64,000 bases of DNA from Skeletonema tropicum (GCA_037178625.1 JAWZXG010000025.1:358293-422292), one strand, 5' to 3'; counted from the first letter of the stretch, positions 52,038 to 64,000 are shown. Program-made: numbers and translations. Notes: generated by a model not told the origin, from the letters alone.

Positions 52038-53466
52038 TTAGAACCCATCCTTTCGTAAAAGAAATCCGACCACACTCCTGACCCACATCTTTCTTGCCTT
52101 TAAAATATGAGCAGCATGATCACAAGCAGGTAATAAACACATGGACTTATCCTCATGACCCAAACGCTCAAATAACTCCCGTTGAGCATCCCAATTTACG
52201 TAAGGATCTTGTGCTCCCACAATAACTAGAGTTGGTACATGTATCAGGGCTGGATTGCACACGTTAAACTCGTGTAATTCGTCCCATGCTGCTTTGACTG
52301 TGTCTACGGCAAGAGCTACTGATGAGAACTCTAGTGCAGCTTCGTCGCATATACTCCCTGTGTTTCGTACACACACGTATTTGTTTTGTTAGAGACTTGA
52401 TAATATCCATATCAAATAATGATTGTTAGAGTGTAGCACATCATGATTACTCACCAGGCAATGTAAAATCTTCCAATGAGGCAGTAACAGTATTCAACAC
52501 CTCAGGTGCAGGAGGCTTCACAGCATCCTTCCCACCACTAACCAACTTCCCACTCTCATCAAACAATGGCTTTCTAGGGTAAATCACACGAGGATCATAA
52601 ATGGTACCAAACAGAACAAGATCCGAAAGTGTCGACGGGCCATATTTCTGAGCATACATTTGTGCGACAAGTGCACCCTGAGACCATCCAAGTAATGCTG
52701 GTTTTGTGTTCACTGCAATAGAACTTTCCGCTGTAGTAGTAAGAGTGTTATCATGACGTTGTCCATCACCACCACCACCACCATCGTAATTCTCATCATG
52801 ACGTCGAGCAATCCAATCAATCGCACACTTGACATCCTCCACACACCTATTCGGGGTGGTATATCCCCCCTCATCTCTCGGAGTTTCACCAAATCCACGT
52901 AAATCCAATGCATACGCGTCAAATCCCAATTCTGCAAGAGATTGCAATGTGCTTTGTTGCTTCTCATCAGTGTCGGATGTGCGGAGGTCGAACACTGGTT
53001 GACTTGACCATGTTCGACCATGTAGTAATAATATTGATCTTTTCTTCGTTTGTGAAGAGTTGTTGCTCATTGTGACGGAGGATGATCGATCAGTGGTTGG
53101 TGATCGACTGTACAGACGTAGTGGATGACCATCATCGGCTATGATTTGATGGCGGATGAGCCCGTTTCGATCACCCGTTTTGTTTGGTAGGATATCATCT
53201 TCAATGTTCCCAGTCTCGAGAGAGAAGTGTCGACGTGATGATGTTGTCGCGGCTGTAGTAGCAGTAGAGATGATGGAAGGGGAGTAGATTCGACATGATG
53301 CTCGTTGCATGTCGATGTTGTGATGGAGCGTATTAGGGCGAGATGATGGTACGAAGGTGGTAGAGAAACGAGCTGCGGCCCCCTTGCTCCCCATGCGTGA
53401 TATCATTGCTAGAGCGACCATTCTTCTTCCACGGATATTACAACAAGGGAATGGGAGCACAGCCAT
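52038..53466 (-). CDS. Alpha/beta-hydrolase, organelle-type leader
   Basis: Exons 52455-53466 and 52038-52357, joined as LPG|SICDEA, give 443 residues from the ATG at 53466; the frame further back has only TTG. The first 90 residues are Arg/Ser/Thr-rich without acidic runs, like a mitochondrial or plastid transit sequence. The hydrolase core shows SILLLHGRTWSS (oxyanion region), AYALDLRGFGET, the nucleophile elbow GWSQGA (Ser), GAQDPYV (Asp) and CDHAAH (His), so the catalytic triad is complete. An insert of about 25 residues with a Gly run precedes the elbow. Substrate unknown: esterase, lipase or C-C hydrolase are all possible. Confidence 0.85.
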
Positions 53467-53934
53467 AGCAGACAACGAGAGAGGTGATTGCTTTTGTTTT
53501 TTTTATGGCGAATGGCGACAATGGAGGTGAACGCGCGCGGACGAATTGTCCAGCTAATAGAATGTGTCCCAAGTCCCAAGCTGTCCAAAAAGTATGAATG
53601 GGAAAGTTCTCACGATTCACGATGTTTATCTCAAAGGAGAAAATGAACATAAGCTCGAAAAACCCAAACGACACGCGTCCGTCAGATGATGTACAACAGA
53701 TGCAGAGCTCTCCGCCCGAACGACACTCCGGCCGGCCGTGCCGTGTCAAGCTCTACATACAGCACTGCATCAATCCGAGCTTTGTTTTGGTCATGGCCTG
53801 TGTTTTTAACTGTCCAACGTTGAAACCAAATTGACGAGACACCATGACATTTGCGAGCTGGTTCTGCTTCATTTTAGCAGCCATATCTTCTCGTAATGTT
53901 CATCTGAGATCAAATTGAACATCATCACATCAAA
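53467..53934. other. Intergenic between divergent genes
   Basis: Holds the upstream regions of the hydrolase gene (minus) and the signal-peptide gene (plus). No coding frame is supported. Confidence 0.45.
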
Positions 53935-54465
53935 ATGAAACTCCAGCTCTTCGTTTCCACCACTGCAATGCTCTTCAGTGCCTTCTCTGGCTCCGTCTCT
54001 GCCAAAGTAAGTCTTTCGTTCGTGATGATTGATGTGCATATGTATGTTCTCTTTTGTTCTTGTGTTGCTGTAGCTGTGACACAATGCTAACGTTCACGTT
54101 GTTCTCATCAAGACTGCACAAAAATCATAGTCGATCCGGGGCAAGGGCATGGGCAGGGGCAGGTGCAAGGGAGTTGCCATCACCTCTGATGCCATTGATC
54201 CTTCTGACTACTTCCCTGAAGAGAAGGCTATGACTAAGCAGATTACTATCCTGAGTCTGAAGACTACGCTATGGATGACGAAGAAGAGGATCCTTCTAAT
54301 GTCAAGTTCTTGTCCGCCCGTTGCATTTCGAGGGACATATACGGCCGCTGTATTGCCCGCGCTAATAGTTCCTCCAACTACACTTACAGCCTTTATGGTG
54401 GCGGCTATCGCTACTGCTGCCTTCTCTACAGCAATGGAGCCTGCGGCCGGTACTGTGCAGTATAG
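53935..54465 (+). pseudogene. Broken secreted Cys-rich protein gene
   Basis: Exon 1 (53935-54006) encodes a textbook signal peptide: MKLQLFVSTTAMLFSAFSG, then SVSAK. A 106-bp intron (GTAAGT donor, TCATCAAG acceptor at 54112) leads to a second exon that opens TAQKS and meets an in-frame TAG at 54128-54130. The same frame continues with a Gly/Lys/Arg-rich stretch and an acidic segment. A one-base shift near 54240 is then needed to reach DYYPESEDYAMDDEEEDPSN and the Cys/Tyr-rich end (SLYGGGYRYCC, ACGRYCAV) that stops at 54465. Similar pieces (GQCGRFCAV, SDVKFLDYAPG) follow to about 54570, so a repeated module has decayed or the sequence has errors. Function unknown. Confidence 0.55.
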
Positions 54466-55333
54466 ACAAACAAGCTCGCTCAATGGACAGTGCGGCCGGT
54501 TCTGTGCAGTAACCAACGAAGGGATTCTTCTGATGTCAAGTTTCTTGACTATGCGCCCGGTACTGTGATGGAGATGAATGAGGCAAAAAAGCTAGCTCAT
54601 TTGCCCTTGCCAACATCATTACGCAGCCTCCTTAGAGTTAGAGGCAGCACCGATGTTTTTGTGACTTGTTTTGAATTAGGATTGCTCGTTGAAGGAGAAG
54701 GAGATTGGAACTCGAACATGTAACTTTGATAAGAATAAGATTTCACCACGAGCAACTTATGTACTTATGTATGCCTTTTTAACATCAGAATACAAGAAGT
54801 ATGCCTCTTACTAACACTCAAATCTAGCAAGCTAATACAAGACCTACCTCTCTGCCTTCATCCTTTAGCTGCAGATCTATCTTATACGCGCGTGGATGAG
54901 CCTACTTCTTACATGATACAATATTGAGCCAGCCTCTTCCTGCTTGGCATAATAAGATACTTCTAAGAAGTAAGTACATCATAGCAAGGATAGTTAGTGG
55001 CAGGTACAATACCGCGATGAGATCATGAACACGTAAGTAGCGAGAGAAGAGAGAAAACATTTGTAAATCAGCCCATCCAGATGTAGGAATCAATATGTAT
55101 CGGGTACCGCACACCATCTTTCCAATAAAGTCCCACTTCCAGCACGAGCGCGCAAACGCCACTTCCCATGGGGCGTTCGTCGGACACTATCTACGCCGCC
55201 ATCAGTACAGAGACAAAATAGTGGAGGGAGACGGTGGATTGATACTAATAGTTATAGTGTACTGAGGAATTTAATTATTTGCAGTTAAAGGGGGGCAGAG
55301 GGGCAAGATGAATTCGAAGGACGCCATGTATTC
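54466..55333. other. Intergenic with relics of the Cys-rich module
   Basis: The first 100 bases repeat motifs of the preceding gene in changing frames. The rest, up to the first exon of the deadenylase gene, has no supported gene. Confidence 0.4.
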
Positions 55334-57913
55334 ATGGCACCTTTCGCTCAGGGTGGATCGTCCGGTGGAGGTGAGTTATTTTATGTGTTTACGGATTGGG
55401 GAGGTCGATAATTATTGAGCGAATGATGATGGGTGCAGATTTATGATAGGTGGTCAAATAGCTGCAAATTGAGGGGTCGTTCCTATAATATCATGACCTC
55501 TTTTAAAACTGGATGGAGGTGATTACATGCAGAATGACCGCGGCGTAGCCCGTCGCGTCCTGCATGCGGTTTGATCTCCCTCTCTCTCATGTTGACATCT
55601 CAACAGAGTAAAATTGAAGAGAAGATGATTGTTCGAATGGAATGGTCATGGAAAATATTCGGTTGTAGGTGCATGCTTCGAAGCGCATATGTTATTTGAC
55701 TACATGCATTTATATTGGGGGGGAGGGGAGGCGGATATTGATAAATTGATAGCGCTGTTCGGTTGTTCGTTGTTCACGTCTTCTATTGTTGCAAGCACGG
55801 AGGAGAGTTGCTTATTTCTTTTTCATTTTATAATCATCTGCTCACTCAATTCATTCATATTGTTATCACCTCTGTACTCTCTAAAAACATGAATTCAAAA
55901 CATCCCAACATCCAATAATATCTAATCTCTCTTTCCAACTCAATAATAACCAACACATATCAATAATCAATACAGGGATGCAGCATCCGCCCCACGCCTA
56001 CATGTACGGCAAAAAACTCGACTCCAACGACCCCAACCAACACTCCTCCAGCAACCACACCAAAACCTCCCGCGAACCTCCCCACCCAACCACGAATTCT
56101 CCTACCGCTGGTTCCGCGGTCCAACCGTCGAACCATGCGCCTTCGAGGGATGTCCCCGTCGGACCTCCTTCTCCCCCCATGATTGGTCCAAACATGCGTT
56201 GGGGGGGAGTGGATGTTCCCTACAGTGTGTGAGTGCGCAGAGTTCGTTGTATAAGGCGACCTTTTGTAATTCGGATTGTTTTGTCAAGGCTTGGAAGACG
56301 CAGTATACGATTCAAAGTAGTAGTAGTGGCAGTAGCAACAGTGATGGGAATGGGAATGGTATTCCGCAGGCACGGAGTTCTACTCCACTAAGGAAACGAA
56401 CGGGTAGTTATTGTGATGATGATAGAGTGTAGGGAGTCAATCGACTAGTGGAAATGATGGGAATTATATCCCTGCTACTCCGGGAGACAACAGCAATAGC
56501 AACACTACAATGAATAATCCCTACAGTACCCAATTATCCAACGAAGATACCGAATGGATCGAAATCAGTCGTGATCAACTCTACATCCCCCACGCCGAAG
56601 ACATTGGACGGAAATTGAAGGTAGAAGCATCCGCATACTCAGTGGACACGGGTGAATTATTAATGCATCGTGTGGTCAAGACGGATTTGGTATTAAGTCG
56701 TACTCCCGAACCGGAAAAACGGAATTTGGTAACGGCCAAGCCTGCTGGTGGTGGGGGGGCACGGTTCGGATTGTGACTTATAATATTTTGGCGGAGATTT
56801 ATGCAACGCAGCAGCAGTATCCTTATGCTGATCTTTGGGCGCTTTCTTGGGACTTTCGGTAAGTATGTTAGGGAGAGGATTTGGGGAGTTTATTTTTCAC
56901 CCCCATGTGTGTGGCTGTTATGGACCATGTCTCTGACAAATACTCTGTGTGTATTGTTTGTCCACAACCATTTGTAGTTTCCAAAATATCATCAGAGAGA
57001 TAGTTGACGTAGGACCGGATATTGTATGCTTGCAGGAGGTGCAAGCAGACCATTACGAAAGCCATCTCTACAATGCAATGCACGAGGCAGGCTTCGAGGG
57101 GGGTATACAAGCAGAAAACACGACAGGCAATGGGAATGACTGGAAAGGTGGATGGATGTGCATTGTTTTGGCGTAGGACAAAATTTCATTTGGTGGAATC
57201 ATACAGTATTGAATTCAATGAGTTGGCACAAAGACAGGTGACTCAGGGGATGGGGCTCAATCCGCGAAGTGAGGAAGGGGCATCGATTTTGAATAAGCTG
57301 TCGAAGGACAATGTTGCTCAGCTGGTGGTGTTGGAGACTGCGCAGCCGTCTATGTCGCGGGGGAATCGGGAGCCGAATCAGGTTTGTATTGCAAACACAC
57401 GCATCTTTACAGCAACAAAGATTGTCCGGATGTGAAGCTGTGGCAGACATTGCATCTTCTCCAGGAGTTGGAGACATTCATAATGGCTAGGGGCCGGCCA
57501 ACCTTCCTTTGATGATTTGTGGTGATTTCAATTCAACTCCAGATAGTGCAGTGTATGATCTATTGTCTCGGCAGCTTGTTCACCCTGGTCATCCAGATGT
57601 GAACACTGGCGATGAAAATGGCCCAAGCGTTTTACCTGACATCATGAGTATTACTCATTCCCACATGCTTGGCAGCGTATACAACACAGTTCTCGGTGAA
57701 GAACCCAAATTCACCAACTACACCATGCAGTTCAAGGGTGTCTTGGACTACATGTGGTACTCAACCCGTAATCTGAGACCACTTTCAGCGGCACCGATAC
57801 CCGATGAAAGTGTTCTTACACGACATGGAGATGCATTGCCTTCAACGCAGTATAGCTCCGACCATCTCATGCAAATCTCTGATATGCAAATTGTTAGTGG
57901 AGGCTCAAGATAA
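55334..57913 (+). CDS. CCR4: CCR4-type mRNA deadenylase, frame-disrupted
   Basis: The catalytic subunit of the CCR4-NOT complex removes mRNA poly(A) tails. Exon 1 is 55334-55370 (MAPFAQGGSSGG). The next exons are 55976-56858 and 56978-57913; the introns have GTGAGT/TACAG and GTAAGT/TTGTAG sites. Family motifs lie in order but in different frames: YRWFRGPTVEPCAFEG, VRIVTYNILAEIYA, ALSWDFR, DIVCLQEVQ, KVDGCALFWRR, QVCIANT, MICGDFNSTPDS, and GVLDYMWYS with SDHLMQ. About six single-step frame changes are needed: between 55990 and 56100, near 56430, at the G7 run 56753-56759, at the G6 run 57098-57103, near 57390 and near 57493. The protein-level conservation between breaks argues for sequencing indels, but a recent pseudogene is possible. 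No N-terminal leucine-rich repeats, unlike yeast CCR4. Confidence 0.8.
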
Positions 57914-58059
57914 AAGTTTCATAAAAAGACATATTAGTGGAATAGAAGACGCTAAATGGTAAAATAATGAAAATGTAGTTACATTCACACTCTACGTGTA
58001 TATCTCCAATTTGTTTGCTTTCTTTTTACTCAATATGAAACAGGCAATGATATGAAAAA

Positions 58060-61000
58060 CTAACCAATTCGCCTGGCATCACCAAGCTTGGCATCTCCGT
58101 GTGGAAGGCAGAACCATCCATCAGTACGGATGAGCCTGAAACGATAGGCACGAAACTTTTCAAACACGTCCTCGCACATCCAAAAGGAGGCAGTTTGATT
58201 TGACAGGTCCCAATTCATACAAGAGAATACGTGTCCAATCTTATCGCCAGACGAGAGCAAATCACGACGGAGCTTTGAAGGCTTGTGACTTCCTGGCATA
58301 CCACCGCCCTGCATCATTGCCATCATCATGAACATGGGGTTACCATTATTACCGTTACCGGCAGCAGTGCTAATGTCATACTCGTCACTTCCTTTCTTCT
58401 CCTGCAGCATGAAGCCAGAGACATTACTGATGAAACACTGCCGTACACATACGCCCAACTTTGGGAATACTTTGGATAGATACCACCCAACTTGAGTTCA
58501 TACAACGATGCTTTCTGCGTAGGGAGGAAGCTCGTGTCGAGGAGTCTAAATCCAAGCATGTTGTTTTGGAGAAAGATTGCAGTCTGATTTGTCAAATCAC
58601 TTTGGAAGGCTGACACGACAAATCTTTTCTTGGATACATCTTTGCTACCAAGATAAGGAGCAGGAGACTCATTTGATAGAGTGGCCTGGTCATCAAAGTC
58701 TTCTTTTGAGCAGGTCTTCTAGAATTGATGCAATGAAGTGAGCTGGCATACCCAGATGGTTGACACAATGCGAGAGAGTCTGCAAGAAGAGACTGAGATT
58801 GGAAGCTCTTTCCTCACGTATCAAGCTGTTCGCATCGCGGTCAACGGGCAGAATAATTGACAAAAAGAGACGATGAAGCCAGGCCCGGAGTTCTTCATGC
58901 GACAAAGGAAGACTTCCAATACTTTCGTTATCTTGAACAACCTGTTCCCAAACAGTCGTACCCCATATGCTTGGCTCCTGATCTGCTACTCTGAGACGAA
59001 ATACTGCCTCCGCCTCTTTGTAACCGAGAGCCGTCGTACTGAAAATGTAGTCATCAAATGACTTCCACAGGCCCGTGTTCAAGAGGCAATTACTCTGAAT
59101 GCAGGGGGTGACCGTCTTAGTCTTCAACGAGAGCAATGGAGCTATGTTGATGAAAAAGCTGAGCATCCCAGTGTAGTCCGGAATATTCGACAATGTGATG
59201 CGATGGTACTTGGTAGGAAGTCCATTGCCTACACGATCACTTGCAGTATCTCCAAAATGAAATGATACTTCCTAAAGCAATTTCGATGGTACTTTTACCA
59301 GAGAGGTCGGCCACTGCTCGGCCTACGTGCCAGTAATACCTAATCAAATTGGTGGCAAGACTGATACTCATGAGCACCTTCTTCTTTTCCTCATCAGTTT
59401 TTGCACTCAAAATGTCCGGGGGTGGTTGAGACATGAAAGAGATGACCTCTTGATTCAAAAAGCCTTCTGGAAATTCTTTGACTGGGTTGAACTCGTCGAT
59501 CGCTTTACTGCCATCTGTGAAACACCAATAAGAAGGATCTATCTGAACAGGATTCGTAATCCATTTCTTCCGAATGCACGGTTTGTATTCGTTGATAGGC
59601 TTCGATAGCCTCTTCCTTGGATGAGCCATTTTTACTGAGAACAAAGGAGGACGTTTCCTCCTTCATTTCGTCCGAAGGACCAATCGGGGGGTTGAGACAT
59701 TTTGTGTGTTGAAGAAAAAGCTTGTCCATGGGGGATACATATAATTCGACATCGGGGCCCTCCGTCCATCATTTGATCAATCATCATGTCAGCCAAGAAC
59801 TTCCTCATCTGTTGCTCAGTAGCATCTTCTCCAAGAGCTCGTTTTGCTGCACTAATCATATTAGGCGAAAGATCCATCGAATTGGTCATTTCAACGATTT
59901 GTGCGCGTTTCTGCTCCATTGCAGAATCAAACTTTGCCTTCATGTCACCTATCATTTCGCTACCCGCTCCCAAAGACGACAATCCCGCCATCGCATTCTG
60001 AACACGATCTTCTCCAGCTGGCCTGTAACTTGATAACGCCTCCGTCGTAGAAGGAAAGTTTGGGGAGTAATGCGTCTCGGGGTCTACCCATGCATTCATT
60101 ATCTTCACGATTCCCTCCCACGAGTCATTTGAAATGACAAGCCAAGGGAAGGTCTGCCGAAAGTTCTCCAATGTGTTATCTGTAAACCAAAGTTTGATGT
60201 ACTCAATCATCTTTCGATGCACACATGGCGGCATCGCATAACCCAGAGTGGCTTAATAGATAATCAATCCCATGTTGAATGGATCGGCTGTTGTCAAGAG
60301 CTGTTTTGACACTATCAGCTGCCCCCAATTCATGAGCTAGAACCAATACGAGTGCATCCTTTGCTAGCAATTGTGCACTATAAAAAGAGTGTGAGTCAAG
60401 TATGACAGATAGGAGGTGATAATAATTGAAACCAAGCCACCAACAGCCAACAGTTCGTACCTGATGTCATTTAGTGTCATGTGCATGCGAAATTTATCTT
60501 GTTTCTCCTCACTTAGAGATTGGTACTGGGAATTTGCATCCAACAGTGTTGCAAATGCATGCCTTCCATCACCCACTCCACCAAAGAGGAAGGCAAGAGA
60601 TGAAAGTTCCTCAGCATCCAAATCAATCTAGAAGGATAGATTGGGCTTTACTGCCTTCATTCCGTTGTAGCAGAGATTCGGATTCATCGTGACCTGTGTA
60701 AGACAAGGGAAAGAGAGATGAATTATTATTGTCAGAGTGGTTTACCGCAATATCTCAAAGCAGAGTAGCTACAAGATACAGCAAACGTACCAAAATTATA
60801 ATACTCAATGTATGGATTTTGAAATGAAGCACGTAGCAATGACGGTTCAAACTCTTCATTGCTTGAAGGCATATCCCCATAGTAATTGAGCTGCTCCCTC
60901 ATCTTTGCAGCCATCGATCCATATTCACCACTGTCTTCCGTTTTTTCAATGAGATGCAGAGCGTTCAGTACCTCGGCATCCGGTGCATTGCCAAAGTGTT

Positions 61001-61497
61001 TAGCACGTGCAATTCGATACGTATTCTTCCATGCCAGCGGAGGCATTTTGATATCTTTACCCTTGTCTTGTGCTGCTTTGATTTTTACCGCCATGGACTC
61101 CATGAGAAGTGCGGAACACTTCCTTGCATAGGCGGCAGAATTTTCTACAGTGAAAGTTAGTTGATTCAACAATGTGTGGTGAGTAGAGGTGTACTTTCAT
61201 AAAACATGTCATGTGTGCACAAACTAGATAGTGTGTGCCAGGAGGTCCGCCGCAAGCCGCCCCCACTGGAATAATCGCTTACCATAATCCCCCATCTCAA
61301 AATAGGCAGCTTGACATATTCGAGTACAAGGTAGCTTCAAGTTCATCATCTTTTGTTACTACTGCGATACCCTCGGAATAACATGCCAATGCTTCATCAA
61401 AACGGCGCTTGATGAAATGCGCATTGCCCTCATTTTTGAGGTCGAGTCCACTCTTATTGCTGTCGGGACATGATAGGACGCTGGTTGGTGATGCCAT
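58060..61497 (-). CDS. TPR / DUF4470-like protein, frame-disrupted
   Basis: It starts at 61497 with a TPR-like unit (LKNEGNAHFIKRRFDEALAC, then EATLYSN), after which a frame change is needed to reach QAAYFEMGDY before a GTAAGC donor (about 61280). Later blocks are separated by introns and frame changes. One is ENSAAYARKCSALLMES to IEYYNFG (61150-60790). Another is LSSLAFLFGGVGDGRHAFAT (60600-60470). Others are a helical block to 59760, MDKLFLQHTK, and NIPDYTGMLSFFINIAPLL with CLLNTGLW (59190-59070). The end (58460-58060) has a Met/Gly-rich run. The FLFGGVGDGRH and NIPDYTG...NTGLW blocks resemble DUF4470 proteins, which are often linked to MYND fingers; no MYND finger is visible here. The exact exon structure could not be resolved. 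Confidence 0.55.
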
Positions 61498-61729
61498 GGT
61501 TGCTTCTTCTGTTCTTGCGTTGCGGCTTGTAGCTTGTGATTCTTTTGACAGAGGCTACTACTTATGTATTCACTTATCTCTTATCTCTGAGTATCTGAGA
61601 GATCAGAAGTTAGTAGGATAAGTGTGAGTGGTGATCAGTGATCAGTACTTCTTTTATTAGGTGGTGATCAGGTGAGATAATAAAGAAGTTCTCACCCCTC
61701 CAAATCTAGCACACTCCCCATACTATGTA
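61498..61729. promoter_or_regulatory. Upstream region of the TPR/DUF4470-like gene
   Basis: The 230 bp between the start codon of the minus-strand gene and the left end of the mariner-like element should hold that gene's promoter. No motif was assigned. Confidence 0.35.
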
Positions 61730-63748
61730 CTTCCTTCGGAGCACGATAAATCGGCCTCCCAAAATTTTTTTGAAAGCTAGGCCTGTACTCCACACGTAAA
61801 CTGTCTAATAAAATAAAAAATTATTTAGAATATGTTTTTGACCTCCAGTGTGGCTGATTCAAATTTCAAATCTGCACTTGTCAAAAAGACGATGACAACA
61901 AACCGTTACTACAGCCGAAACATGCTGCCTCTTTCATCGATACCATCCGTAGTGACCGTCGGCGCCCTTCTGACGATCGAAGGGGAGAGGAGATACAATT
62001 GCCCTGATAGTGAAGGGGGGACTGGCTATGTCTCCCGTGTCCATACTGATGGAACATTTGACATCAACCTCACCGTTGGCGGCCGCCTTGAAAAAAACGT
62101 TCATCCACGGCGTATCCAGAGTAGTAATCCTCTTGTCACCTCCGCACGTCGTCGGGAAATATTAATGATGATGCTGCAACAGGACCATCTCTACTGTCTC
62201 ACAATTATATTCGGCCTCAGGGTGAGCGGCTACCATCTCCAAATAATACAGTTGGTGCCGATGCAACGACCGTTGCTGCAAACGATAGCAACTTTTTCAT
62301 TACTGACAACTTATCAAGTCATCCAACAATGTTCTGGTTGGGACCCAAAATACAGCAACAAACCACACCCACTTATTTCTATGTTGGAGTGGGGCAAGAA
62401 AAAGCAACCGTGTGGTTGGGCGAGATGGCATGACGCTCGTTTGCGGGATAACGGCACCAAACGTGATGTGTCAGGACAACTCACCGCAGATCAGAATATT
62501 CTCCTTGTCAACATGAAGAAGGGCTTGCTCAGAAGATTGAAGTGGAGACTGGAAAAAGAGTCGTGATCAGAGATGGATGGGACAATGCAACACCACACGT
62601 GGAGAAGGGACTTCGGACGGAGATCAAACAGAGAAACGATGAAAGGGGGTGGCTATGGAAAGTGCAGCCGCCGAACAGTCCTCTTACAAATGCGTGCGAT
62701 GCTGGCCTCTTCCCCTCTCTCGCAAAGATTGTCACTGCTATGCAAGGACTCAACAACCGCGGCCTTTACTTGCCAACTGAAAAGCTATGGGAACTACTTC
62801 AGAAAGGTTGGGATCAGTATCCAGTGGAGAAGATCGCTCGGTTGTTCATCCATCAGACGCAAATAGCGGCAGCTATCCTTGAGTGCAATGGAGGAGACGA
62901 CTTTGTTAAGGAGAAGAATGGACTGAGCTATGGTGTCAGGAAGGTAACCCAGCCACTGATGGAAGATGATGAAAATTACACGCCCAATCTGGCGACAATG
63001 GAAGCTCCAAGTCGGAAGGTGGTCGGTGTCAAGGTGTGCGAGGTGATTGAAGGAGTCGATATAGACAAGATGAAGAAGCTAAAGTACGATCTTCCAAATG
63101 TTGATGATTACGACATCAGTGAATATCTTGACTTTGATGAGCTACAAATCATTGCAGGTGACGTTGATGACACAGACTACGACAACTTCACCGATGAAGA
63201 GAAGGAGAGGTACAACAAGTTTGGTAAGGCTTTTGAAGACATGAGTGCAATTGAGTATCCGACCAATGACGAATAATTCTATACACGGAAAAATAGGAAT
63301 AAATAAATAATCGATATAGATTTACGAAGAAATCACATCTATTATCATCGTGTATCTGAACTCTGAAGGAGTAATCAGAAGTAGAGGCACTTCATCGGTC
63401 AGCGCTGCACGCACAAAGTTATGCGAATTAAGGAGGCAAAAACTTTATTTCATAAACCGACAACACAATATACTCTGCTGCTGTAGTCCGCTGACAGAAG
63501 GTACCTTTGGTTTGGAGTCGGCAACAACTCTGGGGCTGTCAATGAAGGCCCTATTGGGCCTGTCGATCATGGTGAGTACAGCGAGGTGCCGGGTGCTGAT
63601 GGAGGAGTTCTCATCCACACTCAAGGCCTCGTCAGTTTAAAATACATGTTTTTTAAGTTAGTAAGGAAAATATGTGACCTACAGTGAACATGCGCGCCTA
63701 GCTTTAAATTTTTTTTTGGGAAGCCGATTTATCCCGCACCGAAGTAAG
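61730..63748 (+). mobile_element. Mariner-like (plant-type MLE) transposon
   Basis: This 2019-bp element starts CTTCCTTCGG and ends with the inverse of CTTACTTCGG, each preceded by the TA target. The terminal inverted repeats are about 55 bp (61730-61785 and about 63695-63748) and share GATAAATCGGC(C/T)TCCCAAAA and AAAGCTAGGC. A broken DDE transposase lies inside on the plus strand. TA target, TIRs and a DD39D-like spacing agree with plant/stramenopile mariner-like elements. Confidence 0.88.
61832..63276 (+). pseudogene. Broken mariner-like transposase
   Basis: The first frame (61832-62566) begins with a tudor/SH3-like opening (VVTVGALLTIEG, GGTGYVSRVHTDGTFDINLT) known from similar algal elements, then drifts. 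Frames shift around 62190 (SNFFITDNLSSHPTMFW lies in another frame). The final part (62542-63276) holds the catalytic core VIRDGWDNATPH and QPPNSP..NACDAGLF, the second and third Asp of the DDE triad with plant-MLE-like spacing (38 residues between them). The helix-turn-helix region and first Asp were not found, so the copy should be inactive. The acidic C-terminus (DELQIIAGDVDDTDYDNF) is intact. Confidence 0.8.
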
Positions 63749-64000
63749 TATGTACTCTAATTCTACTGAGAGATGTGAAGCTAGCTGTAACAACGACTTT
63801 TACCCCCCTCGATCTAAATTCCCATCCCGTGGGGGGATTGTAGTGGTGTGTTGGTATTCGTATCGTTATGTTTTTTTTGTGCCAGTATCAGGGCCGATCT
63901 AACGACGCAAGCCACAGCCCAAGGAAGAGTGCAGAGGCAAGAGGTACCTATTATGGTGGATAGGAGAGCATTGGCTTGGTAGAACTCTTGCAAATCATTT
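63749..64000. other. Right edge, no gene seen
   Basis: No coding frame or repeat is supported in the last 250 bases, which begin with the TA target of the mariner-like element. Confidence 0.4.

Overview
This 64 kb window is nuclear DNA of a eukaryote, most likely a diatom and probably a centric (Thalassiosirales-like) one. Several genes carry short GT-AG introns. Two proteins start with a signal peptide whose cleavage site is followed by Phe, which resembles the ASAFAP-type plastid-targeting signal of diatoms. The transposable elements and Q/S/N/T-rich low-complexity proteins also fit. The taxon is inferred from these features; no marker gene fixes it.

Layout. (1) 1-8.5 kb: a 7.2 kb LINE with a perfect 17-bp target-site duplication sits inside an older, non-autonomous DNA element with inverted ends and subterminal repeats. 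(2) 8.7-17.4 kb: accessory DNA with a long hairpin, an unrecognised two-frame zinc-finger-like gene, a three-layer foldback element, an A-B-A set of recent direct repeats and about 3 kb of gene-poor degenerate sequence. (3) 17.4-39.0 kb: a compact gene-rich island with a TPR protein, histidinol dehydrogenase, a PAS-like protein, an MHS-type MFS transporter, a PX sorting nexin, a SWEET-like transporter, a PDZ protein, a MYND-finger protein, an ankyrin protein, an unknown signal-peptide membrane protein and a fucosyltransferase-like type II membrane protein. Most neighbours are convergent or divergent with short spacers. (4) 39.0-49.1 kb: a 2.9 kb head-to-tail triplication of the 5' half of an ARMC6-like gene. 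Two copies are truncated at one codon and fused to foreign sequence; the third is full length. The first copy's promoter carries a long-TIR foldback element, which itself carries a hAT-type MITE with an 8-bp TSD. (5) 49.2-53.5 kb: a plastid-type protein with two FABP-like domains and an alpha/beta hydrolase. (6) 53.9-61.5 kb: a broken secreted Cys-rich protein gene, a CCR4-type deadenylase gene and a TPR/DUF4470-like gene. All are interrupted by frame changes, several in the CCR4 gene at short G runs. This is either a poorly polished stretch of assembly or a decaying locus. (7) 61.7-63.75 kb: a complete-ended mariner-like element (TA target, about 55-bp TIRs) with a broken transposase.

The host genes do not form a pathway. 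Each looks like an ordinary single nuclear gene. The unusual content is structural: nested insertions that can be ordered in time, paralogous empty sites, a partial-gene triplication, and a truncated segmental copy of the TPR gene 17.6 kb away. Splice sites were chosen by reading frame, GT-AG consensus and protein family continuity. No computation or database search was run.
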